DNA of 18,758 nt from Emcibacter sp. (GCA_027019205.1 JALUWZ010000037.1:1-18758); one strand, 5' to 3'. Positions 1 to 8,308 are shown, counted from the stretch's first letter. A program made the numbers and translations. The notes: generated from the sequence alone by a model not told the origin.

Positions 1-1
1 G

Positions 2-862
2 CTTTACCCCGATGCCCTGATGGCGACCGAGGATGCGCCGCCGGTGATGATGGCGCTGGGCCATCCCCATCTGCTGGAAAAAAGAATTTTTGCCATGGTG
101 GGGGCGCGGAACTGTTCGGCAGTCGGGGTAAAGCTTGTGACCGGACTGTCCCGGGATATGGGACAGGCCGGGTATGTTATCGCCTCCGGCATGGCGCGGG
201 GCATTGATACGGCGGTGCATCAGGGGGCGCTGGAAAGCGGCACCATTGCCGTGCTTGCCGGCGGGGCAGATGTGATTTATCCGAGGGAAAATAACCGGCT
301 TTATCAGGCGATCCGCGACAGCGGCCTGATCCTGTCCGAGATGCCGCTTGGCACCCAGCCGCAGGCCCGGCATTTCCCGCGCCGCAACCGGATAATTTCC
401 GGGCTGGCGCTCGGGCTGCTGGTGGTGGAGGCCACTCATAAATCAGGCTCGCTGATCACGGCGCGGCTGGCCCTTGAGCAGGGGCGGGAGGTTTTTGCCG
501 TGCCCGGTTCCCCCCTCGACCCCCGGGCCAGGGGTCCCAATGACATGATCCGTCAGGGGGCGGTTCTGGTGGAAAATGCCCACCATATACTGGACGTCCT
601 GCAGATGATGGAAACAAAACTGATCTCCGAACCACAATATAGCCTTTTTGATAATATCAATAGCGCGACAGAGATAGAGGAAGACCAACTTGATGATGCC
701 CGTCGGGGAATTCGCGATAAATTATCGCCGACGCCGACCCCGGTGGACGAGCTGATCAGACTGACAGATTTTCCCCCTGCCGTCGTCCAGTCCGTGCTGC
801 TTGAACTGGAACTTGCCGGAGAAATTAGCCGTTATCCGGGAAATAGAGTAGCTTTTTGCTGA
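2..862 (+). CDS. dprA: DNA-processing protein DprA (5' end outside window)
   Basis: The reading frame is open from the first bases of the window, before the first in-frame ATG at 20. The upstream residues (YPDAL...) fit the family, so the gene is cut by the window edge and does not start at 20. Visible features are the Rossmann-like DprA core: FAMVGARNCS, then a GMARGID segment, a GG-x-D-x-IYP segment and PRRNRIISGLA, followed by SGSLITA and the FAVPGSP stretch. A short C-terminal winged-helix-like region (from about TPVDELIRLTD) ends the protein. DprA family proteins bind incoming single-stranded DNA and load RecA during natural transformation; many bacteria without known competence also carry the gene. 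It lies 54 bp upstream of topA on the same strand, a common alphaproteobacterial order. No terminator is visible between them, so co-transcription is possible. Confidence 0.95.
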   Translation, partial: LYPDALMATEDAPPVMMALGHPHLLEKRIFAMVGARNCSAVGVKLVTGLSRDMGQAGYVIASGMARGIDTAVHQGALESGTIAVLAGGADVIYPRENNRLYQAIRDSGLILSEMPLGTQPQARHFPRRNRIISGLALGLLVVEATHKSGSLITARLALEQGREVFAVPGSPLDPRARGPNDMIRQGAVLVENAHHILDVLQMMETKLISEPQYSLFDNINSATEIEEDQLDDARRGIRDKLSPTPTPVDELIRLTDFPPAVVQSVLLELELAGEISRYPGNRVAFC

Positions 863-916
863 ACAACAGAGTAAAAGCCGATAGTTTTATTCATTCAATC
901 ATTATAGAAATACCCT

Positions 917-3466
917 ATGAAAACAGTCGTAGTAGAATCTCCGGCGAAAGCCAAAACGATCAATAAATATCTCGGCAGCGATTATAAAGTGCTGGCAAGT
1001 TTTGGTCATGTCCGCGATCTGCCGTCAAAAAACGGCTCTGTTGACCCGGATGATGATTTCGCCATGATCTGGGAAGTGGACAGTGATGCCAAAAAGCGTA
1101 TCAAGGATATTGCCGAGGCGACAAAATCATCAGACGAGCTTATTCTCGCCACCGACCCGGACCGCGAGGGCGAGGCGATTTCCTGGCATGTGCTGGAGCT
1201 GTTAAAGGCCAAACGCGGCCTGATGAAAGACATATCCGTCAAGCGGGTTGTGTTTAACGAGATTACCAAAAGCGCCATCCTGAACGCCATGAAAAACCCG
1301 CGTGATATTGACGCGCCGCTGGTTGATGCCTATCTGGCCCGGCGGGCGCTGGATTATCTGGTGGGATTTAATCTGTCGCCGGTATTGTGGCGCAAGCTGC
1401 CCGGTTCGCGTTCGGCGGGGCGGGTGCAATCGGTGTCGCTGCGGCTGATTTGCGACCGGGAACTGGAGATTGAACAATTCAGGGCGGAAGAATACTGGAC
1501 CGTTGATGTCGCGCTCAAAAACGAGGCCGGTGACGGCTTTACCGCCCGGCTTGCCCTGCTTGACGGCAAAAAATTACAGAAATTCACCCTGACCACGGCA
1601 CAGGGTGCAGCGGCAGCGGAACAGGCGATCAAGGACTCGCGATTTGCCATATCCACTGTTGAAAGCAAACCGGCGAAACGTACTCCGTCCCCGCCCTTTA
1701 CCACCTCGACCCTGCAACAGGAAGCGGCGCGCAAGCTCGGGTTCAATGCCCAGCGCACCATGCGCTCGGCCCAGAAGCTTTATGAAGCGGGCCTGATTAC
1801 CTATATGCGGACCGACGGCGTATCTATCGCCCGCGAGGCCGTGGACAGTTGCCGCAGCGTCATTGCCGCAGAATATGGCGATAATTACGTCCCCGCTAAA
1901 TCGCGCGGCTATAAAACCAAGGCCAAAAATGCCCAGGAAGCCCATGAAGCGGTACGCCCGACCGACCTTGCCCGCCTGCCAAAAATGGTGGGCGGGGCGA
2001 TGGATGAGGATCAGCGCAGGCTTTATGACCTGATATGGAAACGCACCATCGCCAGCCAGATGGCCGATGCCCGTTTCGAGCGGACAACTGCTGATATTGC
2101 CTCTGAAGATGGCAAAATCTGTCTGCGGGCCAATGGCTCGGTGCAGATTTTTGACGGTTTCCTCAGGCTCTATCAGGAAGGCCGTGATGATGTCGAAACC
2201 AACGATAATGACAAACGCCTGCCAAAACTGACCAGGGGGGAGAATGTCAATCAGGACAAGGTGATCACCAAACAGCATTTCACCGAACCGCCGCCGCGCT
2301 TTACCGAGGCCTCGCTGGTCAAGAAGATGGAAGAGCTGGGCATTGGCCGCCCATCCACCTATGCCTCGATATTAACCGTGTTGCGTGACCGCAATTATGT
2401 GGTGATGGATAAAAACCGTTTTGTCCCCGAGGACAAGGGGCGGCTGGTCACGGCGTTCCTCGAAAATTATTTCGCCAAATATGTCGAATATGATTTTACC
2501 GCCAATATGGAAGAACTGCTCGACCGGGTGTCAAACGGGGATATTCCGTGGAAAAAGGTTCTGGCGGATTTCTGGCGCGAATTCCATCCGGCCATCGACG
2601 GGACAAAAGAGCTTAGAGTCTCCGAGGTTCTCGAATGCCTGAATCAGGTTCTCAGCCCCTTTATCTTCCCCGAAAAGGAGGATGGTGGCAATGCCCGCGC
2701 CTGCCCGAAATGCGCCGACGGGATTCTCAGCCTGAAAACCAGCCGCTACGGCGCCTTTATCGGCTGTTCAAATTATCCGGACTGCGGCTATACCCGCAAG
2801 ATGAATAATGGCAACGGCGATGATGCAGAGGATGACGGTAACCGGACCCTCGGCATTGATCCCGAGAGTTCGATGGAGGTCACGCTGCGCACCGGTCGCT
2901 TCGGCCCCTATGTCCAGCTCGGCGAGCCGGTGGACAAGACGGAAAAGCCCAAACGCGCCTCTATCCCCAAGGGCATGACAGCGGGGGATATTGATCTCGA
3001 CAAGGCCCTGCAACTCCTGTCCCTGCCGCGCACGGTCGGCGATCATCCCGAAGACGGCAAGGTGATAAAAACCGCCATTGGCCGCTACGGTCCCTATGTC
3101 TCCCATAACGGGATTTTCGCCAGCCTGAAGGATGCGGAAGATGTCTTTACCCTCGGCATCAACCGGGCCGTTGACCTGCTGGCCGAGGCCAAAAAGAAAA
3201 AAGGCGGGGCAGCAGAACCCCTGCGCGAGCTTGGCCCCCATCCGGATGACGGGGAAATCATCAATGTCTATGAAGGCCGCTACGGCCCCTATGTCAAGCA
3301 TAAGCGGACCAATGCCACCATCCCCAAGACCATGGACCCGAAAAGCATCACCCTTGAAGAGGCAGTGGAGCTGATCACCGCACGACTGGCAAAGGGCAGG
3401 AAAAAACCGGCCAGAAAGAAAACAGCCCCCAAGAAGAAGGTCCAGAAAAAGAAGGTCCAGACCTGA
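917..3466 (+). CDS. topA: DNA topoisomerase I (type IA)
   Basis: At 849 aa this matches the usual length of bacterial topoisomerase I, which relaxes negative supercoils through a transient 5'-phosphotyrosine link. The Toprim domain opens the protein: Glu7 in VESPAKA, and the metal-binding D80-x-D82-x-E84 in TDPDREGEA. The nucleophile is Tyr296 in LITYMRTDG. One C4 zinc ribbon follows (C596, C599, C617, C623), then three copies of a G-R-[FY]-G-P-Y-V motif near residues 660, 721 and 786, and a Lys-rich tail ending in two KKKVQ units. E. coli TopA instead carries several zinc ribbons, so this C-terminal layout is of the alphaproteobacterial kind. No strong Shine-Dalgarno precedes the ATG, but the conserved N-terminus MKTVVVESPAK fixes the start. 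The rnr gene begins 2 nt after the stop codon. Confidence 0.98.
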   Translation: MKTVVVESPAKAKTINKYLGSDYKVLASFGHVRDLPSKNGSVDPDDDFAMIWEVDSDAKKRIKDIAEATKSSDELILATDPDREGEAISWHVLELLKAKRGLMKDISVKRVVFNEITKSAILNAMKNPRDIDAPLVDAYLARRALDYLVGFNLSPVLWRKLPGSRSAGRVQSVSLRLICDRELEIEQFRAEEYWTVDVALKNEAGDGFTARLALLDGKKLQKFTLTTAQGAAAAEQAIKDSRFAISTVESKPAKRTPSPPFTTSTLQQEAARKLGFNAQRTMRSAQKLYEAGLITYMRTDGVSIAREAVDSCRSVIAAEYGDNYVPAKSRGYKTKAKNAQEAHEAVRPTDLARLPKMVGGAMDEDQRRLYDLIWKRTIASQMADARFERTTADIASEDGKICLRANGSVQIFDGFLRLYQEGRDDVETNDNDKRLPKLTRGENVNQDKVITKQHFTEPPPRFTEASLVKKMEELGIGRPSTYASILTVLRDRNYVVMDKNRFVPEDKGRLVTAFLENYFAKYVEYDFTANMEELLDRVSNGDIPWKKVLADFWREFHPAIDGTKELRVSEVLECLNQVLSPFIFPEKEDGGNARACPKCADGILSLKTSRYGAFIGCSNYPDCGYTRKMNNGNGDDAEDDGNRTLGIDPESSMEVTLRTGRFGPYVQLGEPVDKTEKPKRASIPKGMTAGDIDLDKALQLLSLPRTVGDHPEDGKVIKTAIGRYGPYVSHNGIFASLKDAEDVFTLGINRAVDLLAEAKKKKGGAAEPLRELGPHPDDGEIINVYEGRYGPYVKHKRTNATIPKTMDPKSITLEEAVELITARLAKGRKKPARKKTAPKKKVQKKKVQT
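3434..3461 (+). repeat. 15-bp-period direct repeat in the topA tail
   Basis: The 13-mer AAGAAGGTCCAGA occurs at 3434-3446 and again at 3449-3461, a period of 15 bp. It encodes a repeated KKKVQ pentapeptide at the extreme C-terminus of topoisomerase I. The period is a multiple of three, so copy-number change would lengthen or shorten the basic tail without a frameshift. Basic tails of alphaproteobacterial TopA proteins are generally variable; a DNA-contact role is inference. Confidence 0.8.
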
Positions 3467-3468
3467 CC

Positions 3469-5721
3469 ATGACAGCGAAACGGGACATAGCCTTTCCGGA
3501 CAGGGACGATATTCTGGCCTATGTCAAGGATAACCCGGGGCGGATTTCCCGGCGGGATATAGCCCGCGCCTTCCATATTCGCGGCGACCGGCGCATTGAC
3601 CTGAAAAAGCTGCTGCGCGAGATGACGGCGGACGGCCTGCTGGAAAAAGGCGACAAGGGCCATATCCACCTGGGTGGCGCCCTGCCCGCCGTATGCGTGG
3701 TTGAAGTCACCGGCATTGACCGGATGGGGGACCTTATGGCCCGCCCGGTCAACTGGAAAGGTGACGGCGCAGCACCGCCGATCACAATATTTTCCGATGA
3801 CAAGCGCAGCGGCTCAGTCAGCCAGCATGATCAGCTTCTGGTCCGGCTCAGTCAGGATCATAACAGCCGGGAAATATCCTATATCGCCCGCATCATTCGC
3901 AAGCTTGAACGGTCCTCGCCACTGGTCATGGGCATTTTTCATATTGAGGATGACAGCACTGCCCATGTTCAGCCGACCGACAAAAAGAACCGCAACCAGT
4001 ATCTTGTTGCCAAGGGGGACTGGAACGGGGCCGAAGACGGGGAACTGGTCATTATCGAAGCCAGAGGCGGCAAAACTTCCCGGCGCCAGATGGCCCCGAA
4101 GAAAGCCGCAATCAAGGCCAGGGTCAAAGAACGTCTTGAGGCCTTTGACAAGCCCGGCTCCATCAGCCTGATCGCCATCCACGCCCACGGCATTCTGACC
4201 GAATTTTCGGAACAGACCTTGCAGGAAGCCGAAAAATCTGTGCCGCCGACACTTGGCAACAGGACGGACCTCAGGGATATTCCGCTGATTACTGTTGACC
4301 CGGCGGATGCCCGGGACCATGACGATGCCATCTGGGCCGAACCGGACCCTGATCCTGCCAATAAGGATGGCTGGCATATCATCGTCGCCATTGCCGATGT
4401 CGCCCATTATGTCACCCCCGGATCATCACTGGAAAAGGAGGCGCTGGAGCGCGGCAATTCAACCTATTTCCCGGACCGGGTGGTGCCGATGCTGCCCGAA
4501 TCCCTGTCCAACGGATTATGTTCCCTGAAAGAGGGTGAGGACCGCCATACCCTTGCGGTTCATATCTGGTTTGATAAGCGCGGCAAGAAGATCCGCCATA
4601 AATTTGTCCGGGGCCTGATGCGCTCCGCCGCCGGATTATCCTACGGCGAATTTCAGGCAGCCCATGACGGAGAGGTCAGTGACCGGGCCGGGCCGCTGCT
4701 GAAAACGGTTATAGAGCCGTTATTCGCTGCCTATGACTGCCTGAAACGGGGCCGGGAGTACCGTGAACCGCTTAATCTGGTAATGCCGGAGCGCAAAATA
4801 GAACTTGATGACGATGGGAATGTCGTTGCCATTCGCCCGGTCAGGCCGCTGGATGCCCACAAGCTGGTTGAAGAATTCATGATTCAGGCCAATGTCGCCG
4901 CCGCCGAGGAACTGGAACGCAAAGGCTGGCCCTGTATCTTTCGCATTCATGAGCAGCCGAGCGCGGAAAAGCTCAACAGTCTCCGGGAATTCCTCGCCAG
5001 CCTCGGCTACAGCTTCGCCAAGGGCATGGTCCAGCGCCCGAAATTATTCAATAATATCCTGCGCAAAGTGGAAGACAGCCCCCATGCGGATGTGGTCAAT
5101 ATCATCATCCTCAGAACCCAGTCACAGGCGATTTACAGCGTCGAAAATCACGGCCATTTTGGCCTGTCCCTGCCGCGTTATGCTCATTTTACCTCGCCGA
5201 TACGACGCTATGCCGACCTGATGGTTCACAGGGCGCTGATCGGTGCGCTGAAGCTCGGGCAGGATGGCCTGACCAAATCCGACCGGGACCGGCTTGTCGA
5301 GTCGGCGGATCATATCAGCAAGACCGAGCGTATCTCGATGATTGCCGAACGGGAATCCACCGACCGTTATGTCGCCGCCTATATGGGGCAGCATGTGGGA
5401 GAGGAATTCTCGGCCCGGATTGCCGGGGTCAGCCGGGCCGGGTTATTTGTCAGCTTTGACGATAGCGGCGGCGACGGCTTTATCCCGGTCTCGTCCATGA
5501 CCGGTGATTATTTCCGTCACGACAGCGACCTGCATATGCTGGAAGGGGAATATAGTGGCACGATCTATCAGCTCGGGGGAATGGTATCGGTACGCCTGAA
5601 AGAAGCCAACCGGATGACCGGTGGCCTGCTGTGTGAACTGGTGGATAACGTCACCACGACAGGTCGCCGCAAGGGTCGCCCTGCCGGCAGGAAAGGCCGC
5701 CCGAAACGCAAAAGACGCTAA
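3469..5721 (+). CDS. rnr: Ribonuclease R (RNB/RNase II family 3'-5' exoribonuclease)
   Basis: The 750-aa protein has the RNase R layout. An N-terminal winged-helix-like segment (residues about 10-65) is followed by cold-shock-like RNA-binding regions. The RNB catalytic domain (about 268-600) comes next, with the metal-binding cluster D277-x-x-D-x-x-D-x-D-D286 (VDPADARDHDDAIW) and a TSPIRRYADLMVHR stretch near residue 578. An S1 domain lies at about 645-720, and the Arg/Lys-rich tail is typical of RNase R rather than RNase II. The enzyme degrades structured RNA 3' to 5' and acts in rRNA quality control and trans-translation turnover. The start ATG at 3469 lies 2 nt downstream of the topA stop, so translational coupling to topA is likely. 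No clear GC hairpin follows, only a T8 run at 5736-5743. Confidence 0.97.
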   Translation: MTAKRDIAFPDRDDILAYVKDNPGRISRRDIARAFHIRGDRRIDLKKLLREMTADGLLEKGDKGHIHLGGALPAVCVVEVTGIDRMGDLMARPVNWKGDGAAPPITIFSDDKRSGSVSQHDQLLVRLSQDHNSREISYIARIIRKLERSSPLVMGIFHIEDDSTAHVQPTDKKNRNQYLVAKGDWNGAEDGELVIIEARGGKTSRRQMAPKKAAIKARVKERLEAFDKPGSISLIAIHAHGILTEFSEQTLQEAEKSVPPTLGNRTDLRDIPLITVDPADARDHDDAIWAEPDPDPANKDGWHIIVAIADVAHYVTPGSSLEKEALERGNSTYFPDRVVPMLPESLSNGLCSLKEGEDRHTLAVHIWFDKRGKKIRHKFVRGLMRSAAGLSYGEFQAAHDGEVSDRAGPLLKTVIEPLFAAYDCLKRGREYREPLNLVMPERKIELDDDGNVVAIRPVRPLDAHKLVEEFMIQANVAAAEELERKGWPCIFRIHEQPSAEKLNSLREFLASLGYSFAKGMVQRPKLFNNILRKVEDSPHADVVNIIILRTQSQAIYSVENHGHFGLSLPRYAHFTSPIRRYADLMVHRALIGALKLGQDGLTKSDRDRLVESADHISKTERISMIAERESTDRYVAAYMGQHVGEEFSARIAGVSRAGLFVSFDDSGGDGFIPVSSMTGDYFRHDSDLHMLEGEYSGTIYQLGGMVSVRLKEANRMTGGLLCELVDNVTTTGRRKGRPAGRKGRPKRKRR

Positions 5722-5755
5722 AAAGTGATTTCCGATTTTTTTTGACGGCTTTTAC

Positions 5756-5783
5756 TTGACTTGGGGCGCAATAGCTGTATTTT
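5756..5783 (+). promoter_or_regulatory. Predicted sigma70-type promoter of rpmG
   Basis: TTGACT (5756-5761) and TATTTT (5778-5783) are separated by 16 bp. This places a transcription start near 5790, about 35 nt upstream of the rpmG ATG. It implies that rpmG is transcribed independently of topA-rnr, at least in part. The call rests on motif match only. Confidence 0.5.
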
Positions 5784-5823
5784 CCCATCTCATATTTGGA
5801 AATTATATTTTGGAGCCAGAGCA

Positions 5824-5991
5824 ATGGCGAAACCTACTGTTGTAAAAATCAAACTCGTCAGCACAGCCGGAACCGGTTATTATTATGTAACCAAAAAAAA
5901 TCCGCGCAATATTACGGAAAAAATGACTTTCCGCAAATATGATCCTGTTGTGCGCAAGCATGTCGAATTCAAGGAACATAAAATCAAATAA
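5824..5991 (+). CDS. rpmG: 50S ribosomal protein L33
   Basis: The 55-aa protein MAKPTVVKIKLVSTAGTGYY... is a clear L33, located in the large ribosomal subunit. It has no cysteines, so it is the zinc-independent (C-minus) form, as in most Proteobacteria. The frame stays open upstream to a TTG at 5761. The ATG at 5824 is preferred because the family starts MAK and because a GGAG (5812-5815) lies 8 nt upstream. It sits between its own predicted promoter and an intrinsic terminator, consistent with a monocistronic ribosomal gene. Confidence 0.97.
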   Translation: MAKPTVVKIKLVSTAGTGYYYVTKKNPRNITEKMTFRKYDPVVRKHVEFKEHKIK

Positions 5992-6016
5992 TTTCAAGTT
6001 TCTGTCCGGATTTTTT

Positions 6017-6052
6017 AACGGTCTGTTCCCTCGGGGTCAGGCCGTTTTGTCT
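6017..6052 (+). terminator. Intrinsic terminator after rpmG
   Basis: AACGGTCTG (6017-6025) pairs with CAGGCCGTT (6038-6046), a 9-bp stem with one G-T pair and a 12-nt loop. A T-rich run (TTGTCTGTT) follows on the plus strand. On the minus strand the hairpin is followed by an A run, so it should not act as a classical terminator for the convergent pleD gene. Confidence 0.6.
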
Positions 6053-6057
6053 GTTAT

Positions 6058-7449
6058 TCACTCAGGGGCGGGCTGGTCTTTATAACAGCAGACCCGGTTA
6101 CGGCCATTTTGTTTGGCCTGATATAATGCCTCATCCGCCGCAACCAGTAATTTGTTGCTGGAGGAAAGCTCCTCACCCGACAGAGCCAGACCAATACTGA
6201 CCGTTACTGTAATTGGCTGTTCTGATCCGCTTATTTCAAAAGGTTCGTCGGCAATGGCCTTACGCAACCTGTCGGCAAAATAATAGGCATAGTCAGTATT
6301 ACCTTCCGGCATGACAACGACAAATTCCTCACCACCGAAACGGGCCGCAAGGTCGATATTGCGGATGTTCCCACGGATTCTGCGGGCAAATTCCTTCAGC
6401 ACCTCATCCCCTGCGGCATGACCGTAAGTATCATTAACCCGCTTGAAGTTATCAATATCAAGCATCAACAGGGATACTTTCCGGTGATGTTCATTTTCTC
6501 CGCCCATAAGAGTATCAAGATGGCTTGACAGGAAATGACGGTTATATAATCCGGTAACCGCATCTGTCATCGCCATTTCAATGCTTTTCTGCATATTTCT
6601 ACGCAAACGATCGGCATATCTTTTCTGGCGAATTTGAGATTTGGCCCGGGCCAGCAATTCATTGCGGTCAATGGGACGGGTGATATAGTCCGTGGCGCCA
6701 AGCTCCATGGACTTTACCAGTTGATCTGTATGCCCCTCATCCACCAGCACAAGGATCGGAATCCGGCGGCTATGTTCAGATGATCGTAATTGTGAACATA
6801 ATCGCAGCCCGTCAATTTTATCCAGCCCGAGGCTCAGGATGACAAGATCATATTTTTCAAGATCCTGCCGACCTGTAATTTCGTCTGATGCGCCATTATC
6901 CACATCGACAATGGCCAGATCCTTCATATAAGTGCCAATTCTTTCGGCAACCCGGGCATAATCTTCGATCAGCAATACCCGGGCATCCGTCAGGCTGACA
7001 TCCCGGCTCGGATTTGACTCCATGCTCATGCCAAAATTTTCCCCGGTGGTTTCGCGCATACGCAACTCGTCCATCAATACTTTCAGACGGACAAGGGAGC
7101 GCACCCGGGCAAACAGGGGGGTATCCTGGACGGGCTTGGTCAGGAAATCATCGGCACCTGCCTCGATACCGGCAACACGGTCTTTGGACTGATCAAGGGC
7201 TGTGACCATTATCACCGGGATATGGGCCGATTTTTCATTTGCCTTTATGCGCCGGCAGACCTCAAAACCATCCATCCCCGGCATCATGACATCCAGAAGC
7301 ACAATATCCGGATGGTCATTCTCGATAATTTTGAGGGCATCTTCCCCGTTCAGAGCGGTCAGGACATCAAAATATTCGCTGGTGAGTTTTGCCTCCAGCA
7401 GTTTGACATTTTGAATAACGTCATCAACAACCAACACCCGCGCTGTCAT
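6058..7449 (-). CDS. pleD: PleD-type diguanylate cyclase response regulator (REC-REC-GGDEF)
   Basis: At 463 aa this has the full PleD architecture. The first receiver (about 1-120) carries acidic D9/D10, the phosphoacceptor D53 in IVLLDVMMPGMDG, and Lys105 in LTKP. The second receiver (about 155-270) has S206 where the phosphoacceptor would be and is the adaptor domain. The GGDEF domain (about 290-455) has GGEEF at 372-376 and the inhibitory-site RxxD (RNID, 363-366) five residues before it. In Caulobacter, phosphorylated PleD dimerises and makes c-di-GMP at the stalked pole during the swarmer-to-stalked transition, and the I-site gives product inhibition. The start lies 9 nt after the divK stop, with an AGGA overlapping the divK end. 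The two genes therefore form an operon, as in other alphaproteobacteria. Confidence 0.96.
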   Translation of the reverse strand: MTARVLVVDDVIQNVKLLEAKLTSEYFDVLTALNGEDALKIIENDHPDIVLLDVMMPGMDGFEVCRRIKANEKSAHIPVIMVTALDQSKDRVAGIEAGADDFLTKPVQDTPLFARVRSLVRLKVLMDELRMRETTGENFGMSMESNPSRDVSLTDARVLLIEDYARVAERIGTYMKDLAIVDVDNGASDEITGRQDLEKYDLVILSLGLDKIDGLRLCSQLRSSEHSRRIPILVLVDEGHTDQLVKSMELGATDYITRPIDRNELLARAKSQIRQKRYADRLRRNMQKSIEMAMTDAVTGLYNRHFLSSHLDTLMGGENEHHRKVSLLMLDIDNFKRVNDTYGHAAGDEVLKEFARRIRGNIRNIDLAARFGGEEFVVVMPEGNTDYAYYFADRLRKAIADEPFEISGSEQPITVTVSIGLALSGEELSSSNKLLVAADEALYQAKQNGRNRVCCYKDQPAPE

Positions 7450-7458
7450 ATTTTTGAA

Positions 7459-7824
7459 CTATCCTGCATATTTTTTAACGGTTTCAATGAAATTCCCCAC
7501 CGATATCGGCTTGGCTATATAGGCCTCGCACCCGCCGGCGCGGATTTTCTCTTCATCACCCTTCATGGCAAAAGCGGTCACTGCAATAACCGGAATATGC
7601 TGCATATCCTCATCTTCCTTGATCCATTTGGTCACTTCAAGACCGGAAACCTCGGGAAGCTGGATATCCATCAATATCAGGTCGGGCTTTTCCTCTCTGG
7701 CCAGAGCCAGAGCTTTCATACCCTCCTGCGTCTGAATGGTATCATAACCATGTGCATTAAGCAGGTCACAAAAAAGCTTCATATTCAGGTCATTATCTTC
7801 AACAACAAGTATTTTTTTTCGCAT
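7459..7824 (-). CDS. divK: Single-domain response regulator DivK
   Basis: The 121-aa protein starts MRKKILVVEDNDLNMKLF and is very close to Caulobacter DivK. It has acidic E9/D10, phosphoacceptor D53 in LILMDIQLPE, the T/A switch stretch VIAVTAFAMKGDEE, and a Lys in AYIAKPISVGNF. DivK is a cytoplasmic receiver phosphorylated by DivJ and dephosphorylated by PleC; it controls DivL-CckA and hence CtrA, setting cell polarity and cycle timing. The frame is open further upstream, to an ATG ending at 7929. The start at 7824 is chosen because GGGAAG (7829-7834) lies 4 nt upstream and the family begins here. pleD follows 9 nt downstream. The leader holds a 12-bp tandem repeat and a possible CtrA site, listed separately. 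Confidence 0.96.
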   Translation of the reverse strand: MRKKILVVEDNDLNMKLFCDLLNAHGYDTIQTQEGMKALALAREEKPDLILMDIQLPEVSGLEVTKWIKEDEDMQHIPVIAVTAFAMKGDEEKIRAGGCEAYIAKPISVGNFIETVKKYAG

Positions 7825-7828
7825 TTGA

Positions 7829-7834
7829 CTTCCC
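7829..7834 (-). promoter_or_regulatory. Ribosome binding site that fixes the divK start
   Basis: Read on the minus strand this is GGGAAG, 4 nt before the ATG at 7824. Its GGG is the end of the second copy of the 12-bp tandem repeat in the leader. It supports the short 121-aa DivK rather than the 156-aa extended frame. Confidence 0.7.
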
Positions 7835-7855
7835 AGATCATTGCCCAGATCATTG
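7832..7855 (-). repeat. Perfect 12-bp tandem duplication in the divK leader
   Basis: On the plus strand CCCAGATCATTG occurs twice without interruption (7832-7843 and 7844-7855). The divK-proximal copy ends within the Shine-Dalgarno. Apart from this it lies in the presumed 5' untranslated leader. Each unit, read on the minus strand, ends in CTGGG, so the duplication also creates a second, more distant G-rich element. Confidence 0.9.
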
Positions 7856-7973
7856 TCATGTGACAGTATCAACTCTCCTGCAACAGCTTTATAGCCTTCA
7901 GGAGGATTATTCCATAAATTTATCAGCATGTTATGAAAAAGCTGTTAACAGAAGCATCATAGTGTATAAATAG

Positions 7974-7987
7974 TTAACTTTCTTTAA
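7974..7987. promoter_or_regulatory. Possible CtrA-type site between divK and the DUF3572 gene
   Basis: Two TTAA half sites lie at 7974-7977 and 7984-7987, separated by 6 bp; on the minus strand they read TTAA-N6-TTAAC. The CtrA consensus is TTAA-N7-TTAAC, so this is one base short. A further GTTAAC palindrome lies at 7944-7949. The 74-bp divergent region must hold the promoters for both directions. Regulation by CtrA is plausible for divK from the Caulobacter example but unproven here. Confidence 0.25.
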
Positions 7988-8003
7988 ACAAACCGGCCAT
8001 GGC

Positions 8004-8285
8004 ATGACATATGAAGAGACGGAAATTCTCGGGCTGACAGCTCTGGCCCACATGGCGGCACATGAGGAGATCATAACTGCCTACCTGCGTCTGACAGGCA
8101 TGACCCCGGACCGTCTGAAAGACTCCGCAACGGACCCTGCGACCCTCGGCAGTATTCTTGATTATTTCCTGCAGAATGAGAAAAGACTGCTCTCATTCTG
8201 TCAGGCAGAGGATATTGCCCCGGAACAGATTGTCGCGGCACGGCGGTTATTGCCCGGTGGCGAGATAACAGCTGACAATATATAA
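8004..8285 (+). CDS. DUF3572 family protein
   Basis: The 93-aa, mostly helical, acidic cytoplasmic protein has no signal peptide or membrane segment. The pattern ALAHMAAHEE...YLRLTGMTPDRLKDSA...LGSILDYFLQNEKRLLSFCQAEDI...RRLLPGG matches what I recall of DUF3572, a small alphaproteobacterial family of unknown function. The start ATG at 8004 has no strong Shine-Dalgarno. An earlier ATG at 7999 meets a stop after two codons. The gene diverges from divK and is followed after 23 nt by the HAD-fold gene, so the two probably form a small operon. I know no established role; its place next to divK-pleD is the only hint. The family call is from memory. Confidence 0.8.
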   Translation: MTYEETEILGLTALAHMAAHEEIITAYLRLTGMTPDRLKDSATDPATLGSILDYFLQNEKRLLSFCQAEDIAPEQIVAARRLLPGGEITADNI

Positions 8286-8308
8286 ATTTCTATAACACAG
8301 GCGCCATA

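Noticed and set aside
1574..2278. 234-residue minus-strand open frame inside topA
   Set aside because: It is a shadow of the conserved topoisomerase frame with no recognisable motif.
5761..5823. Longer L33 from a TTG start
   Set aside because: The TTG overlaps the predicted promoter; L33 begins MAK and has GGAG 8 nt upstream of that ATG.
7222..7863. 213-residue plus-strand open frame opposite divK and pleD
   Set aside because: It is antisense to two clearly conserved genes, and its composition mirrors their codon use; no domain pattern is visible.
7854..7865. TGTCA-TG-TGACA inverted repeat in the divK leader as an operator
   Set aside because: Five-base arms are expected by chance, and no known regulator motif matches.
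7825..7929. Extended 35-residue N-terminus for DivK from an upstream in-frame ATG
   Set aside because: The family starts at MRKK, a good Shine-Dalgarno lies just before that ATG, and the extension includes the tandem repeat with no family match.
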